A model generated the notes under the pieces. It was given only the letters and a program-made list of their open reading frames with translations, was not told the origin of the DNA and ran no database searches. Positions 42,739-50,823 of a stretch of DNA of 64,000 nucleotides are shown one piece after another. Position 1 is the stretch's first letter. Each line of letters starts with the position of its first letter. Position numbers and translations under genes: made by a program. Source of the DNA: Pacificimonas sp963710205 (lineage in GTDB: Bacteria; Pseudomonadota; Alphaproteobacteria; Sphingomonadales; Sphingomonadaceae); contig CAVPZG010000001.1 in assembly GCA_963710205.1 (NCBI GenBank), forward strand, positions 186,001-250,000, given 5' to 3'.

Positions 42739-42814
42739 TGGTGCCGACTGTCAGACTCGAACTGACGACCTACCGCTTACAAGGCGGTTGCTCTACCAGC
42801 TGAGCTAAGTCGGC
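42739..42814 (-). tRNA. tRNA-Thr (anticodon TGT)
   Basis: A complete 76-base cloverleaf on the minus strand with encoded CCA: acceptor GCCGACT...AGTCGGC, D-arm GCTCAGCTGGTAGAGC, anticodon arm CCGCC-TTGTAAG-CGG reading TGT, and T-arm GTTCGAGTC. It reads ACA and wobble Thr codons. Confidence 0.97.
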
Positions 42815-42866
42815 CCCCGTGCCGGGGCAGCGCCACTAAACGCGGAACGCCGTGCCGGTCAAGCGG

Positions 42867-43835
42867 CTACCAGCTGAGGTCGGCAGGCAGCGCCCGCCAT
42901 AGTTGCAGACTGAACAGCTGCTCGTCGTCGGTCCACGCCTCCACCTGCCGGAACCCGCCTGCCCTTGCCAGCAGCGCGGATTCCTCAAGGCTGTACTTGT
43001 GGCTGTTGGAAATGTGGATCGTCTCGCCTTTCGCCGCCGTCCAGCGCTGCCCGCCCAAATGTATCGAGGTGTTTTCATCGGCGCGGATGTGCATCTCGAT
43101 ACGGCCCATTTCGGCATTCCAGAAGCTGTGAAAGGACCAGTCCTGCGGCCTTAGCTCCGCGCCCAGATCCGCCTGCATTCGCCGCAAGATGCCCAGAATG
43201 AACTCCGCGGTGACGCCCTCGCTGTCATCATAGGCGGGTTCGAGAATGGCTGGCGATTTCTTCAGATCGACACCGATCACCAGATGCGCATCTTCGCCGA
43301 GGGTCGCCTTGAAGGCGCGCAGCAGGTCAACCGCCTCGGCCGCCGTCATGTTGCCGATGGTTGAGCCCGGGAAAAAGCCGAGCTTCGGGCTGTCCACGAG
43401 TTCCGCTGGCAGTGCCAGAACGCGGGTGAAATCGCCTGGCAGGGGATAGACGTCGAGGCCGGGAACCGCCGCCCGCACATCTTCCGCGGCCTGCGCCAGG
43501 AAGCGCGCGCTGATATCGATGGGCACATAGGCCCTTGCCGCGACAGCACGAAGAAAGGGCGGCGTTTTCGTGCTGGAGCCACTGCCAAATTCGACCACCG
43601 TGCGGCCCCTGCCAACGCGCGCGGCTATCGACGCGCTATGCGCTTCGATCAGGCCGATTTCCGTGCGTGTCGGATAATATTCCGGCAGCCGCGTGATCCG
43701 CTCGAACAGCTCGCTGCCCTCCCGGTCATAAAGATAGCGCGCCGGGATTTCCTTTTGCGCACGCGACAGCCCTTCGCGAACGGCGGCTTCGAAATCGGCA
43801 AGCACGGGGCTCTGTGCCCTGTCGGTATCGGTCAA
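42867..43835 (-). CDS. egtD: L-histidine N(alpha)-methyltransferase
   Basis: EgtD trimethylates histidine to hercynine, the first step of ergothioneine synthesis. The 322-residue protein has the family start ALF-type region (AREGLSRAQKEIPARYLYDREGSELFERIT), the SAM-binding VVEFGSGSSTKTPPFL, and LGFFPGSTIGNMTAAEAVDLLR. Near the end are RIEMHIRADENTSIHLG and ISNSHKYSLEE. It follows egtB on the same strand with an 11-base gap, so the pair is an operon. Confidence 0.94.
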   Translation of the reverse strand: MTDTDRAQSPVLADFEAAVREGLSRAQKEIPARYLYDREGSELFERITRLPEYYPTRTEIGLIEAHSASIAARVGRGRTVVEFGSGSSTKTPPFLRAVAARAYVPIDISARFLAQAAEDVRAAVPGLDVYPLPGDFTRVLALPAELVDSPKLGFFPGSTIGNMTAAEAVDLLRAFKATLGEDAHLVIGVDLKKSPAILEPAYDDSEGVTAEFILGILRRMQADLGAELRPQDWSFHSFWNAEMGRIEMHIRADENTSIHLGGQRWTAAKGETIHISNSHKYSLEESALLARAGGFRQVEAWTDDEQLFSLQLWRALPADLSW

Positions 43836-43846
43836 AACAGGCGTTT

Positions 43847-45019
43847 CTAAAGCGTTTTGGCAAGGCGCAGGCCAGTGAACTGCCAGCGCTGGTGCGGATA
43901 GAAGAAATTGCGATATGTGGCGCGGCTATGTCCGGCAGGCGTCGCGCAGCTGGAGCCGCGAAGCACGAACTGGCCGCTCATGAACTTGCCATTATATTCG
44001 CCGACCGCGCCGGGCGCGGCCTTGAAACGCGGATAGGGCAGATAGGCGCTCCCCGTCCATTGCCAGCACTGCCCGAAGGCATCGGCAAGCGCTGGCGCGG
44101 CGACCTCCCATTCCGCTTCTGTCGGCAGGCGAAGGCCCGCCCAGCTGGCAAAGGCATCGGCCTCGTAATAGCTGATATGCGTCACGGGTGCCGCGGGGTC
44201 GAGACGGCGACGACCGCGGAGGGAAAACTGTGTCGGGCAGTTGTCCGCCTCAGCGCGCCAGTAGAGAGGCGCGGCCACGTCATTTTCATTTCGCCACGCC
44301 CAGCCGTCGGACAGCCACAGCGCGGCATTGTCATATCCGCCATCGTCAATGAACTCGTCCCACTCCGCATTGGTGACGAGGCGGCTTGCCAGCGCGAAGG
44401 CCTCCTGATGCACCTTGTGGCGTGGGCCCTCGCAATCATAGGCAAAGCCTTCACCATCATGGCCAATTTCGACCAGCCCGCCGTCATGATGGTGCCAGTC
44501 AAGGCCGCTTTCGGCAGCGGAGGGCAAGGCGCCATCGCCCGCATATACCGGCTCGAGCGGGTTCTGCGCGAACAGGTTCAATATGTCCGTCAGCAGCAAT
44601 TCCTGATGCTGCTGTTCATGATGCAGGCCAAGCGTAACCAGGTCGGACGGCAAATCCGCGAGGGCAACCGCCATCGCAGCGTCGACATGCGCGCGATAGG
44701 CGAAAATCCGTTCCAGGCTGGGGCGTGTCACAAGACCGCGCGCGTTGCGCGCCTGGCGCGGACCGGCAGCCTCGTAATAGCTGTTGAACAGGAAGCCATA
44801 GTCGGCGTCGAAAACCTGATAATCCGCGACATGCGGAATCAGCAGAAAGGTTTCAAAAAACCAGGTCGTGTGGGCCAGATGCCATTTTGCGGGGCTGGCG
44901 TCGGGCATCGACTGCGGCGTGGCATCGGCATCGGATAGCGGCGCGGCCCGGTGTTCGGTTTCGGCGCGTATGTCGGAATAGAACGCAGCAAGGCCCGGTT
45001 TTGTCTTGGTCCGCGTCAT
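43847..45019 (-). CDS. egtB: Ergothioneine synthase EgtB-type sulfoxide synthase
   Basis: Iron enzyme joining a thiol donor to hercynine in ergothioneine synthesis. ATG 45019 is chosen over GTG 45022 because AGGGA is then at proper spacing. The 390-residue protein has an N-terminal DinB-like helical domain with His50, His134 and His138 (HLAHTTWFFE and HHEQQHQELLLTD). These fall at the positions expected for the EgtB iron triad. The C-terminal FGE-sulfatase fold runs from about 165 to RGSSCATPAGHSRATYRNFFYPHQRWQFTGLRLAK. No egtA, egtC or egtE is nearby, so the thiol donor and lyase are unknown. Confidence 0.93.
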   Translation of the reverse strand: MTRTKTKPGLAAFYSDIRAETEHRAAPLSDADATPQSMPDASPAKWHLAHTTWFFETFLLIPHVADYQVFDADYGFLFNSYYEAAGPRQARNARGLVTRPSLERIFAYRAHVDAAMAVALADLPSDLVTLGLHHEQQHQELLLTDILNLFAQNPLEPVYAGDGALPSAAESGLDWHHHDGGLVEIGHDGEGFAYDCEGPRHKVHQEAFALASRLVTNAEWDEFIDDGGYDNAALWLSDGWAWRNENDVAAPLYWRAEADNCPTQFSLRGRRRLDPAAPVTHISYYEADAFASWAGLRLPTEAEWEVAAPALADAFGQCWQWTGSAYLPYPRFKAAPGAVGEYNGKFMSGQFVLRGSSCATPAGHSRATYRNFFYPHQRWQFTGLRLAKTL

Positions 45020-45022
45020 CAC

Positions 45023-45583
45023 CTATCCCTCGCGATTGGCCCCCGGAACCCAAAGCACATCGCCGACCGTGCGCGCATTAACATATCGTGACATCACGAA
45101 AAGATGATCACTGAGCCGGTTCAGATATTGACGGGCGGGCGCGCCGATTTCTTCCTTTTCAGCGGCGGCGCTGGCGTCACGCTCGGCGCGGCGGGCAATC
45201 GTGCGGGCAAGGTGCAGCGCGGCCGCGAGCGGTGTTCCCGCGGGAAGCACAAAGCTGCTCAGCGGCTCAAGCTCCGCGTTCATCGCGTCGATTTCATGTT
45301 CAAGCCGCTCGACCTGCGAAGGCAGGATCCGCAGTGCGCCGTCCATTTCGCCCGGTGTCGCCAGATCGGCGCCCAGATCGAAAAGGTCATTCTGGATGCG
45401 CGCCAGCATCTGATCATCGACGCCGTCCGCATGGCAGCGCGCGATGCCGATGGCGGCATTTACTTCATCGACCGTGCCATAGGCGGCGACACGCAAATCG
45501 GCCTTTGAGCGGCGGCTGCCGTCGACAAGGCCGGTCGTGCCATCGTCGCCGGTCCGCGTGTAGATCTTGTTGAGCTTAACCAA
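45023..45583 (-). CDS. pduO: Cob(I)alamin adenosyltransferase, PduO type
   Basis: Makes adenosylcobalamin from cob(I)alamin and ATP. The 186-residue product has the PduO N-terminal ATP loop TRTGDDGTTGLVDG, the KADLRVAAYGTVDEVNAAIG motif, ARTIARRAERDA and the terminal LNRLSDHLFVMSRY. Its stop sits directly before the egtB start, and it begins inside the end of the HIG1-like gene, so the four genes are probably one transcript. A link between cobalamin and ergothioneine is not established; the order may be coincidental. Confidence 0.93.
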   Translation of the reverse strand: MVKLNKIYTRTGDDGTTGLVDGSRRSKADLRVAAYGTVDEVNAAIGIARCHADGVDDQMLARIQNDLFDLGADLATPGEMDGALRILPSQVERLEHEIDAMNAELEPLSSFVLPAGTPLAAALHLARTIARRAERDASAAAEKEEIGAPARQYLNRLSDHLFVMSRYVNARTVGDVLWVPGANREG

Positions 45584-45779
45584 TGGCCCCGGCCATCAGT
45601 GCGCCGACAACAATGACCAACACGACACCCGCCTGCAGATAAACACGCGTGAACATCAGTTTGTTGGATTTGCGGCCCTCTATATCCTTGCCGGATGCCA
45701 TCACGATAATGCCCCGGACAAGGACGGCGGCCGTCGCCAGCGCGCCCACGATTATCAATATGATCATGAATATGTTCAT
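45576..45779 (-). CDS. HIG1-like twin-transmembrane small protein
   Basis: A 67-residue protein with two hydrophobic helices (about 3-27 and 46-65) joined by a short charged loop (ASGKDIEGRKSNKLMFTR). This size and layout match the HIG1/twin-transmembrane family, whose relatives associate with respiratory complexes. It overlaps the pduO start by 8 bases. Confidence 0.8.
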   Translation of the reverse strand: MNIFMIILIIVGALATAAVLVRGIIVMASGKDIEGRKSNKLMFTRVYLQAGVVLVIVVGALMAGAIG

Positions 45780-45941
45780 GCCGCCTATGTGCGAGCGCGG
45801 GCGGCAAATGTCCAGAACACGCGCCTTTTGTCGCGGTTGGGGGTGTCTTGGACCGATCCCGCGGAAATCTGGTGATCCGAAAATTCCTTTCGGCCAGTGA
45901 CGTCAGGCAGGTTGCATGGCCGGTCGAGCGCACACGCTGCC

Positions 45942-46817
45942 TCAGAACCCGTACACCAGGCTGGCGCGTGTGATCGTGTCGGTACTCTCGCGTCCGGCTG
46001 GCGGCTCGGTTTCATGCAGGACATCGAAGCTGAGACGCGCCGAAATATCGCCAAGAACCTTCGCGGTAATCGCGCTTTTCGAATAGAGGCTGCTGTTGCC
46101 GCTGGACAGCAGGAAGCCAGCGCTTTCCGTGAATGTCAGGTTTTCCGCCAGGGTCCAGTCGATATCCGTGCGCCCCAGAAGGTCGACCTTGCTGGTGTCG
46201 CGCCCGTCGGTGAAGCTGGTCTGGCGAAGCGCGGGACCGCCCTCGACCGTCCATTTGAAGCTGCCGCTGTCGGAAATACGGTAACCGGCACCGAGGGACT
46301 CGGTGAAGCGGTAATCGATACCGGAAAACCGGTCACGCTCGAAACTGAGAAGGCCGAATGCGAAGAAAAAGTCGCTGCCGAGATCCCGGCGGGCCGTGTA
46401 ACCCGCATAGAAACGCTCGCGCCGCGCCTCGCCATTGGTTTCCAGATAATCGGCCGCCAGTTTGAAATCATGTTCCCAGTTCAATCCGCGCTTGTTGAGG
46501 CCAAGCGATGCCGAGGCACCGGTCTCTTCCGTGTTTCCTGTCGAAAAGCTGCCGCCGATCGCGCCTTCGCCAGTCCAGCCTTCCCAGAATCCCTGCGATG
46601 CAAGCGCCTGCTGTTCCGCCGCCATTTCGCCAGCTTTCAGATCGGCGACGAGCGCGTCGATTTCCGCCGCACTTTCCGCTGCCGCACGCTTGGCGACCTT
46701 GGCCACGGTCTCGCGCTCGCCCGCATCGGCCTCACGGATCATCGTCTCGATGGGCGCGGGAATGGGGGCTGCGATCGCAGGCGTTGCCAGGGCAATGACA
46801 AGAAAGAAGCGTAGCAT
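45942..46817 (-). CDS. DUF481 outer-membrane beta-barrel protein
   Basis: A 291-residue exported protein. A signal peptide (MLRFFLVIALATPAIAA) is followed by a helical stretch rich in Glu and Ala (about 20-75). The barrel then begins WTGEGAIGGSFSTGNTEETGASASLGL and shows alternating strands ending ITRASLVYGF. The STGNT phrase and C-terminal aromatic residue are typical of DUF481 (YdiY-like) proteins; the role, often described as salt-responsive, is not established. It stands alone between the HIG1-like operon and gluQ. Confidence 0.87.
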   Translation of the reverse strand: MLRFFLVIALATPAIAAPIPAPIETMIREADAGERETVAKVAKRAAAESAAEIDALVADLKAGEMAAEQQALASQGFWEGWTGEGAIGGSFSTGNTEETGASASLGLNKRGLNWEHDFKLAADYLETNGEARRERFYAGYTARRDLGSDFFFAFGLLSFERDRFSGIDYRFTESLGAGYRISDSGSFKWTVEGGPALRQTSFTDGRDTSKVDLLGRTDIDWTLAENLTFTESAGFLLSSGNSSLYSKSAITAKVLGDISARLSFDVLHETEPPAGRESTDTITRASLVYGF

Positions 46818-46883
46818 GAGGCGTTCCGGGCGTTTCCAATTGTTCGGATTCGCCGGCCCTCTAACAGCAACAGACGCTTTTTG

Positions 46884-47711
46884 TCAGGGGGCGAGTCCGA
46901 TGCGCGCGCGGATTTCGGCAGGCGTGACACCTTTGGCGCGCAAATCCGCGAGCGACCGTGCGCCACTGCGCTTTGCGAGCCGCTCACCCTTCGCGCCGGT
47001 CAGGAGGTCGTGATGATGATATCGCGGTTCGGGCAGACCAAGCAGCGCCTGCAATGTCCTGTGAACATGGGTGGAGGGCAGCAGGTCGCTTCCCCTGACG
47101 ATATCGGTGACACCCTGATGCGCATCGTCGACTGTGCAGGCCAGATGATAACTGGTCCCGGCATCCTTTCGCGCGATCACGACATCGCCGTTCAGACCGG
47201 GATCGACCGGGATGGCCGCCCCATGGTCGTCAAAGACAAGCCGTCCCGTCAGCGCCGCCGCCTTCGCCGCGTCCAGCCGCCACGCATGCGGTTCCTGCGC
47301 GATGCGGCACATGCGGGAAACGTCGTCCAGATCGCGGCAGGTTCCCGGATAGAGCGCGCCATCGGGCCCGTGCGGTGCGCCCGCCGCATCCAGGATATCC
47401 TTCCGCGTGCAAAAGCAGGGATAGGCGACACCAAGGGCGGTCAATGCCCGCAGCGCCTCGCCATAAGCGCTGCGGCGGCTGGACTGCCGCAGAACAGGTC
47501 CGTCCCATGTCAGTCCGAGCCATGAGAGATCGTCAACGATCCCATCCACATATTCCGCCCGCGACCGGCCTTCGTCGATATCCTCGATCCGGAGAAGGAA
47601 GCGCCCTCCCGCCGCACGGGCGAAATCATGCGCCCGGATCGCCGAATAGGCATGGCCCAGATGCAGTCGTCCTGTGGGGGACGGGGCAAAGCGGCTGACC
47701 ACCCCGGTCAT
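46884..47711 (-). CDS. gluQ: Glutamyl-Q tRNA(Asp) synthetase
   Basis: Attaches glutamate to queuosine in tRNA-Asp; a paralog of the glutamyl-tRNA synthetase catalytic domain without the anticodon-binding part. Start at ATG 47711 gives the family N-terminus VVSRFAPSPTGRLHLGHAYSA. The 275 residues include the HLGH motif, a zinc-type Cys cluster (YPCFCTRKD, YPGTCRD) and KRSGARSL in place of KMSKS. Longer upstream in-frame starts are unsupported. Confidence 0.93.
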   Translation of the reverse strand: MTGVVSRFAPSPTGRLHLGHAYSAIRAHDFARAAGGRFLLRIEDIDEGRSRAEYVDGIVDDLSWLGLTWDGPVLRQSSRRSAYGEALRALTALGVAYPCFCTRKDILDAAGAPHGPDGALYPGTCRDLDDVSRMCRIAQEPHAWRLDAAKAAALTGRLVFDDHGAAIPVDPGLNGDVVIARKDAGTSYHLACTVDDAHQGVTDIVRGSDLLPSTHVHRTLQALLGLPEPRYHHHDLLTGAKGERLAKRSGARSLADLRAKGVTPAEIRARIGLAP

Positions 47712-47928
47712 GCGGCGTACCGCCTCGTTCCGCGAGTCGCGGACAATAAGCTGTTGACGCACGAATCAGCATTTGGTGTCATGACGGCGTCATAAGGCAC
47801 TGCCAGTGGGAGGCCAATTGACGGGAACAGGCAGAAGGCGCTCGTTCCTTTCGGTGCAGGTGGGAGCGCATCGTGGGAATCGGGACGGCGCGCCGCTCTC
47901 TGCCTGAAAGGTAAGGGAGACGCCGCGC

Positions 47929-48507
47929 GTGTATCATCCGGGCCGAATAGGAGAAAAACTGGAACCGCTGGAAAGCTGTCCGGCGCTGGTCCTGAATGCG
48001 GATTATACCCCGCTCAGCTATTATCCCCTGAGCCTGTGGAACTGGCAGACGGCGATCAAGTCCGTATTTCTGGACCGGGTTGCCGTGGTTGCGGAATATG
48101 AACGCGCCGTGTCCTCGCCAACAATGGCCATGAAGCTGCCGTCCGTCATTGCGCTGCGCGACTATGTGAAACCCGCGACACATCCGGCCTTCACGCGCTT
48201 CAACCTGTTCCTGCGCGATCGCTTCACATGCGTGTATTGCGGATCGCGGGACGACCTGACGTTCGACCATGTTATTCCGCGCCGTTACGGCGGGCAGACG
48301 ACATGGGAGAATGTCGCGACAGCCTGTGCGCCCTGCAACCTGGCCAAGGGCGGCCGTACACCGAAAGAGGCGCATATGGAGATGTCGCACCAGCCGCGTC
48401 GCCCGACGACACATGAGCTGCAGGCGAATGGTCGCACCTTCCCGCATCGCTATTGCCACGAAACCTGGCGCGATTTCCTTTACTGGGATGTCACGCTGGA
48501 GCGCTGA
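47929..48507 (+). CDS. HNH endonuclease-domain protein
   Basis: A 192-residue protein from GTG 47929. N-terminal phrases (SCPALVLNADYTPLSYYPLSLWNWQTAIKSVFL) belong to the common proteobacterial HNH family. The nuclease centre is RFTCVYCG followed by LTFDHVIPRRYGG and NVATACAPCNLAKGGRTP: two CxxC pairs hold zinc and the DH...N set is catalytic. Its cellular target is unknown and it is widespread in chromosomes, so a defence role should not be assumed. No restriction partner is nearby. Confidence 0.88.
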   Translation: MYHPGRIGEKLEPLESCPALVLNADYTPLSYYPLSLWNWQTAIKSVFLDRVAVVAEYERAVSSPTMAMKLPSVIALRDYVKPATHPAFTRFNLFLRDRFTCVYCGSRDDLTFDHVIPRRYGGQTTWENVATACAPCNLAKGGRTPKEAHMEMSHQPRRPTTHELQANGRTFPHRYCHETWRDFLYWDVTLER

Positions 48508-48515
48508 CGCGGGGG

Positions 48516-49013
48516 TCACTCATATTCGGCGCTGATGGCGAAATCGCCGCTATAGCTGCCCGCGCGCGGCGATACGCCGGCCTGCAGCACACCCGCGAAA
48601 CTGAGTTCGAGGCGGCCCGCGCCGTCCAGCCTGAGCGGGCTTTGCTGGTCAAGGACAATGCTTTCTATGACCAGTTCGCCGCCCCCGGCGGTCATCAGCG
48701 TCACGCGCCGCGGGACATCGACATGCACATAGCGGTCCGGCGTGCCCGAAAGGCTGATATAGCCAACAAGCCCGGGAACGGCACCCTCGCCCCCGGGCAG
48801 GCTTCCCTCTGGCGCATCGATGATCACATCGCCAATTTCCGACGTGCGGCGAAAGGTAAACCCGGTCCTGAGGTCGATACGCAAATCGTCATCCGCCGTC
48901 GCCAGTTCGGATAGAGGCGATGAACTTCCCTCGTCACAGGTCATGCACGCGGTCGCGGGCGGCGCGAATGACAGCGCGGCAGTTAGAAATAAGAGGCGGA
49001 CGAAATGCGTCAT
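48516..49013 (-). CDS. DUF4402-like exported protein
   Basis: Start taken at ATG 49013, which gives a signal peptide (MTHFVRLLFLTAALSFAPPATA). The 165-residue beta-rich product ends GVLQAGVSPRAGSYSGDFAISAEYE, close to the GxYxGxFxVxV(E)Y ending of DUF4402 proteins, a family of unknown role associated with surface or fimbria-like proteins. A CMTC pair follows the signal peptide. The stop is 9 bases from the HNH stop, so the genes converge. Confidence 0.72.
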   Translation of the reverse strand: MTHFVRLLFLTAALSFAPPATACMTCDEGSSSPLSELATADDDLRIDLRTGFTFRRTSEIGDVIIDAPEGSLPGGEGAVPGLVGYISLSGTPDRYVHVDVPRRVTLMTAGGGELVIESIVLDQQSPLRLDGAGRLELSFAGVLQAGVSPRAGSYSGDFAISAEYE

Positions 49014-49081
49014 GGCGCTTCCGTATCTAGCGCGCCTATGGTTAGCGAAACCTGAAATCCCGTAACGGAGTAAAGTCACCG

Positions 49082-50149
49082 ATGGTCACCGCGCACATCA
49101 ATGCCATCGGCACAGCGAATCCACCGCACGATATCCACGGTGCCTATGTCGATCTGATTGCCAACCGCCTCGATCCGCGCAACGAAAAGCTATTTCGGCG
49201 CATGGCGGGCCGCGCCGGGATTTCGCACCGCTATTCCGTCTTCACACCCGGAGAGGCAAATGGCGAAAGCGCCGATGCCGAAGGCTTTTTCAAACATGGC
49301 GACTATCCTGGCACGCGGGCGCGCATGGACCGGTACGAGACCGAAGCCCCGGCGCTGGCGCTGGCGGCGATTGCGGAACTGAGCCCCGACCCGGCCGAGA
49401 TCACGCATCTGGTCGTCTGCAGCTGCACCGGCTTCACCGCACCCGGGCTCGATCAGCATATTGCCGCCGCCATGGGCCTGAGCGCCGATGTGGAGCGAAC
49501 CGTGGTCGGCTTCATGGGCTGCTATGCCGCCGTCAACAGCCTGCGCCTTGCTAATCACATCGTCCGGTCCGAGCCCAAGGCCCGCGTGCTGGTCATGAAT
49601 GTCGAGCTTTGCTCACTGCATTTCCAGGACAGTGTCGACCTGGAAAAAACCCTGTCTTCCATGCTGTTCGCGGACGGCGCGACGGCGGCACTGGTTACTG
49701 CCGATGCAACGGGCTTCGCACTGGAGGATTTCCGTGCCGCCGCCATTGCCGAAAGTGCCGAGGCCATCACCTGGCGCATTGGCAACAGCGGCTTTGACAT
49801 GCATCTGTCGGGCGAAGTCCCGCGTCATATCGAAACCGCGCTGAGGGCAAGCCGGGATGCCGAAGATGGCGGCCTCCTTCGCGGTGAGCCGGTCGAGAGC
49901 TATGACACCTGGGCAGTGCATGCGGGCGGGCGCACGATCCTGGACGCCGTCGAGCGCGGCTATGGTCTGCCGCAGGGTGCGCTCAATCCCTCGCGCGAAG
50001 TCCTAGATACCTATGGCAATATGTCGAGCGCGACGCTGATGTTCGTGCTGGCCGGGATGCTGGCGGAAAAGCGCGACGTGAAGCATGGCATGGGCATGGC
50101 GTTCGGGCCCGGTCTGGCGGCGGAGAGCTTCCGCTTCCATTCTGTCTGA
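49082..50149 (+). CDS. Type III polyketide synthase (chalcone/stilbene synthase family)
   Basis: Thiolase-fold enzyme that extends an acyl-CoA starter with malonyl-CoA units. The 355-residue protein has the Cys-His-Asn triad: Cys147 in VVGFMGCYAAVNSLRLAN, His280 in DTWAVHAGGRTIL and Asn313 in TYGNMSSATLMFVL. It leads a tight three-gene operon with a methyltransferase and an FAD oxidoreductase. The starter and number of extensions cannot be read from sequence. Phenolic lipids (alkylresorcinols or alkylpyrones) are the usual bacterial products. Confidence 0.93.
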   Translation: MVTAHINAIGTANPPHDIHGAYVDLIANRLDPRNEKLFRRMAGRAGISHRYSVFTPGEANGESADAEGFFKHGDYPGTRARMDRYETEAPALALAAIAELSPDPAEITHLVVCSCTGFTAPGLDQHIAAAMGLSADVERTVVGFMGCYAAVNSLRLANHIVRSEPKARVLVMNVELCSLHFQDSVDLEKTLSSMLFADGATAALVTADATGFALEDFRAAAIAESAEAITWRIGNSGFDMHLSGEVPRHIETALRASRDAEDGGLLRGEPVESYDTWAVHAGGRTILDAVERGYGLPQGALNPSREVLDTYGNMSSATLMFVLAGMLAEKRDVKHGMGMAFGPGLAAESFRFHSV

Positions 50150-50823
50150 TGGACTGGTCGCAGCGAAGTTTCGAACAGGAACTGATCGATGACCCGGCAC
50201 TTCCCGAAGCCGATTTCGCGGCAGCGATCGACGATCTGGCAAAGGTCAATTTCTGGCTGCGCGGCCATGCGCCGACGCTGTCCTTCCTGCAGCGGAACGC
50301 CAGCGATCTGAAGCGGTTCACGCTGCTGGACGTGGGCGCGGGGCAGGGCGACACGCTGCGCGCCATCGAACGCTGGGCCGGGAAACGCGGCATCGACGCG
50401 CGGTTGACCGGAATAGATCTGGCGGCGGGCGGGGCGCTGGCAAGCGGGCGCGCCGGGACAGGCGCGACCTATGTGGTCGGTGACGTTTTCGATCATGAAG
50501 CGCGCTATGACTTCATCGTCTCATCGCTGTTCACCCATCACCTTTCCGACGCGGACATCGTGCGTTTTCTGAAATGGATGCAGGCCCATGCGAAGCGCGG
50601 CTGGCATATCAATGACCTGCACCGGCATCCCTTGGCCCATATGAGCTACACCCAGCTTGCAAGGGTCATGCGCTGGCATCCCATCGTTCAGCATGACGGC
50701 AGGATGTCGGTCCGCCGCGCCTTCGCCCGCGAGGACTGGAAGCGTCTGTTGTCCGAGGCTGATATGGATGCGGACATCCGCTGGCATCCGCTGTTCCGCT
50801 GGGGCGTTACCGGCAGAACATGA
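50149..50823 (+). CDS. SAM-dependent methyltransferase of the type III PKS operon
   Basis: Class I methyltransferase fold, 224 residues. The SAM loop is LLDVGAGQGDTLRAIERW; an acidic residue after the second strand (ARLTGIDLAAG) and the YDFIVSSLFTHHLSD strand follow. The ATG overlaps the PKS stop by one base (TGATG) and the stop overlaps the oxidoreductase start (ATGA), so all three genes are coupled. It should methylate an oxygen or carbon of the polyketide product; the position is unknown. Confidence 0.88.
   Translation: MDWSQRSFEQELIDDPALPEADFAAAIDDLAKVNFWLRGHAPTLSFLQRNASDLKRFTLLDVGAGQGDTLRAIERWAGKRGIDARLTGIDLAAGGALASGRAGTGATYVVGDVFDHEARYDFIVSSLFTHHLSDADIVRFLKWMQAHAKRGWHINDLHRHPLAHMSYTQLARVMRWHPIVQHDGRMSVRRAFAREDWKRLLSEADMDADIRWHPLFRWGVTGRT

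Noticed and set aside
47929..48507. HNH protein considered as part of a restriction or phage-defence system
   Set aside because: No methyltransferase, specificity or other defence partner nearby; the family is a common chromosomal one.
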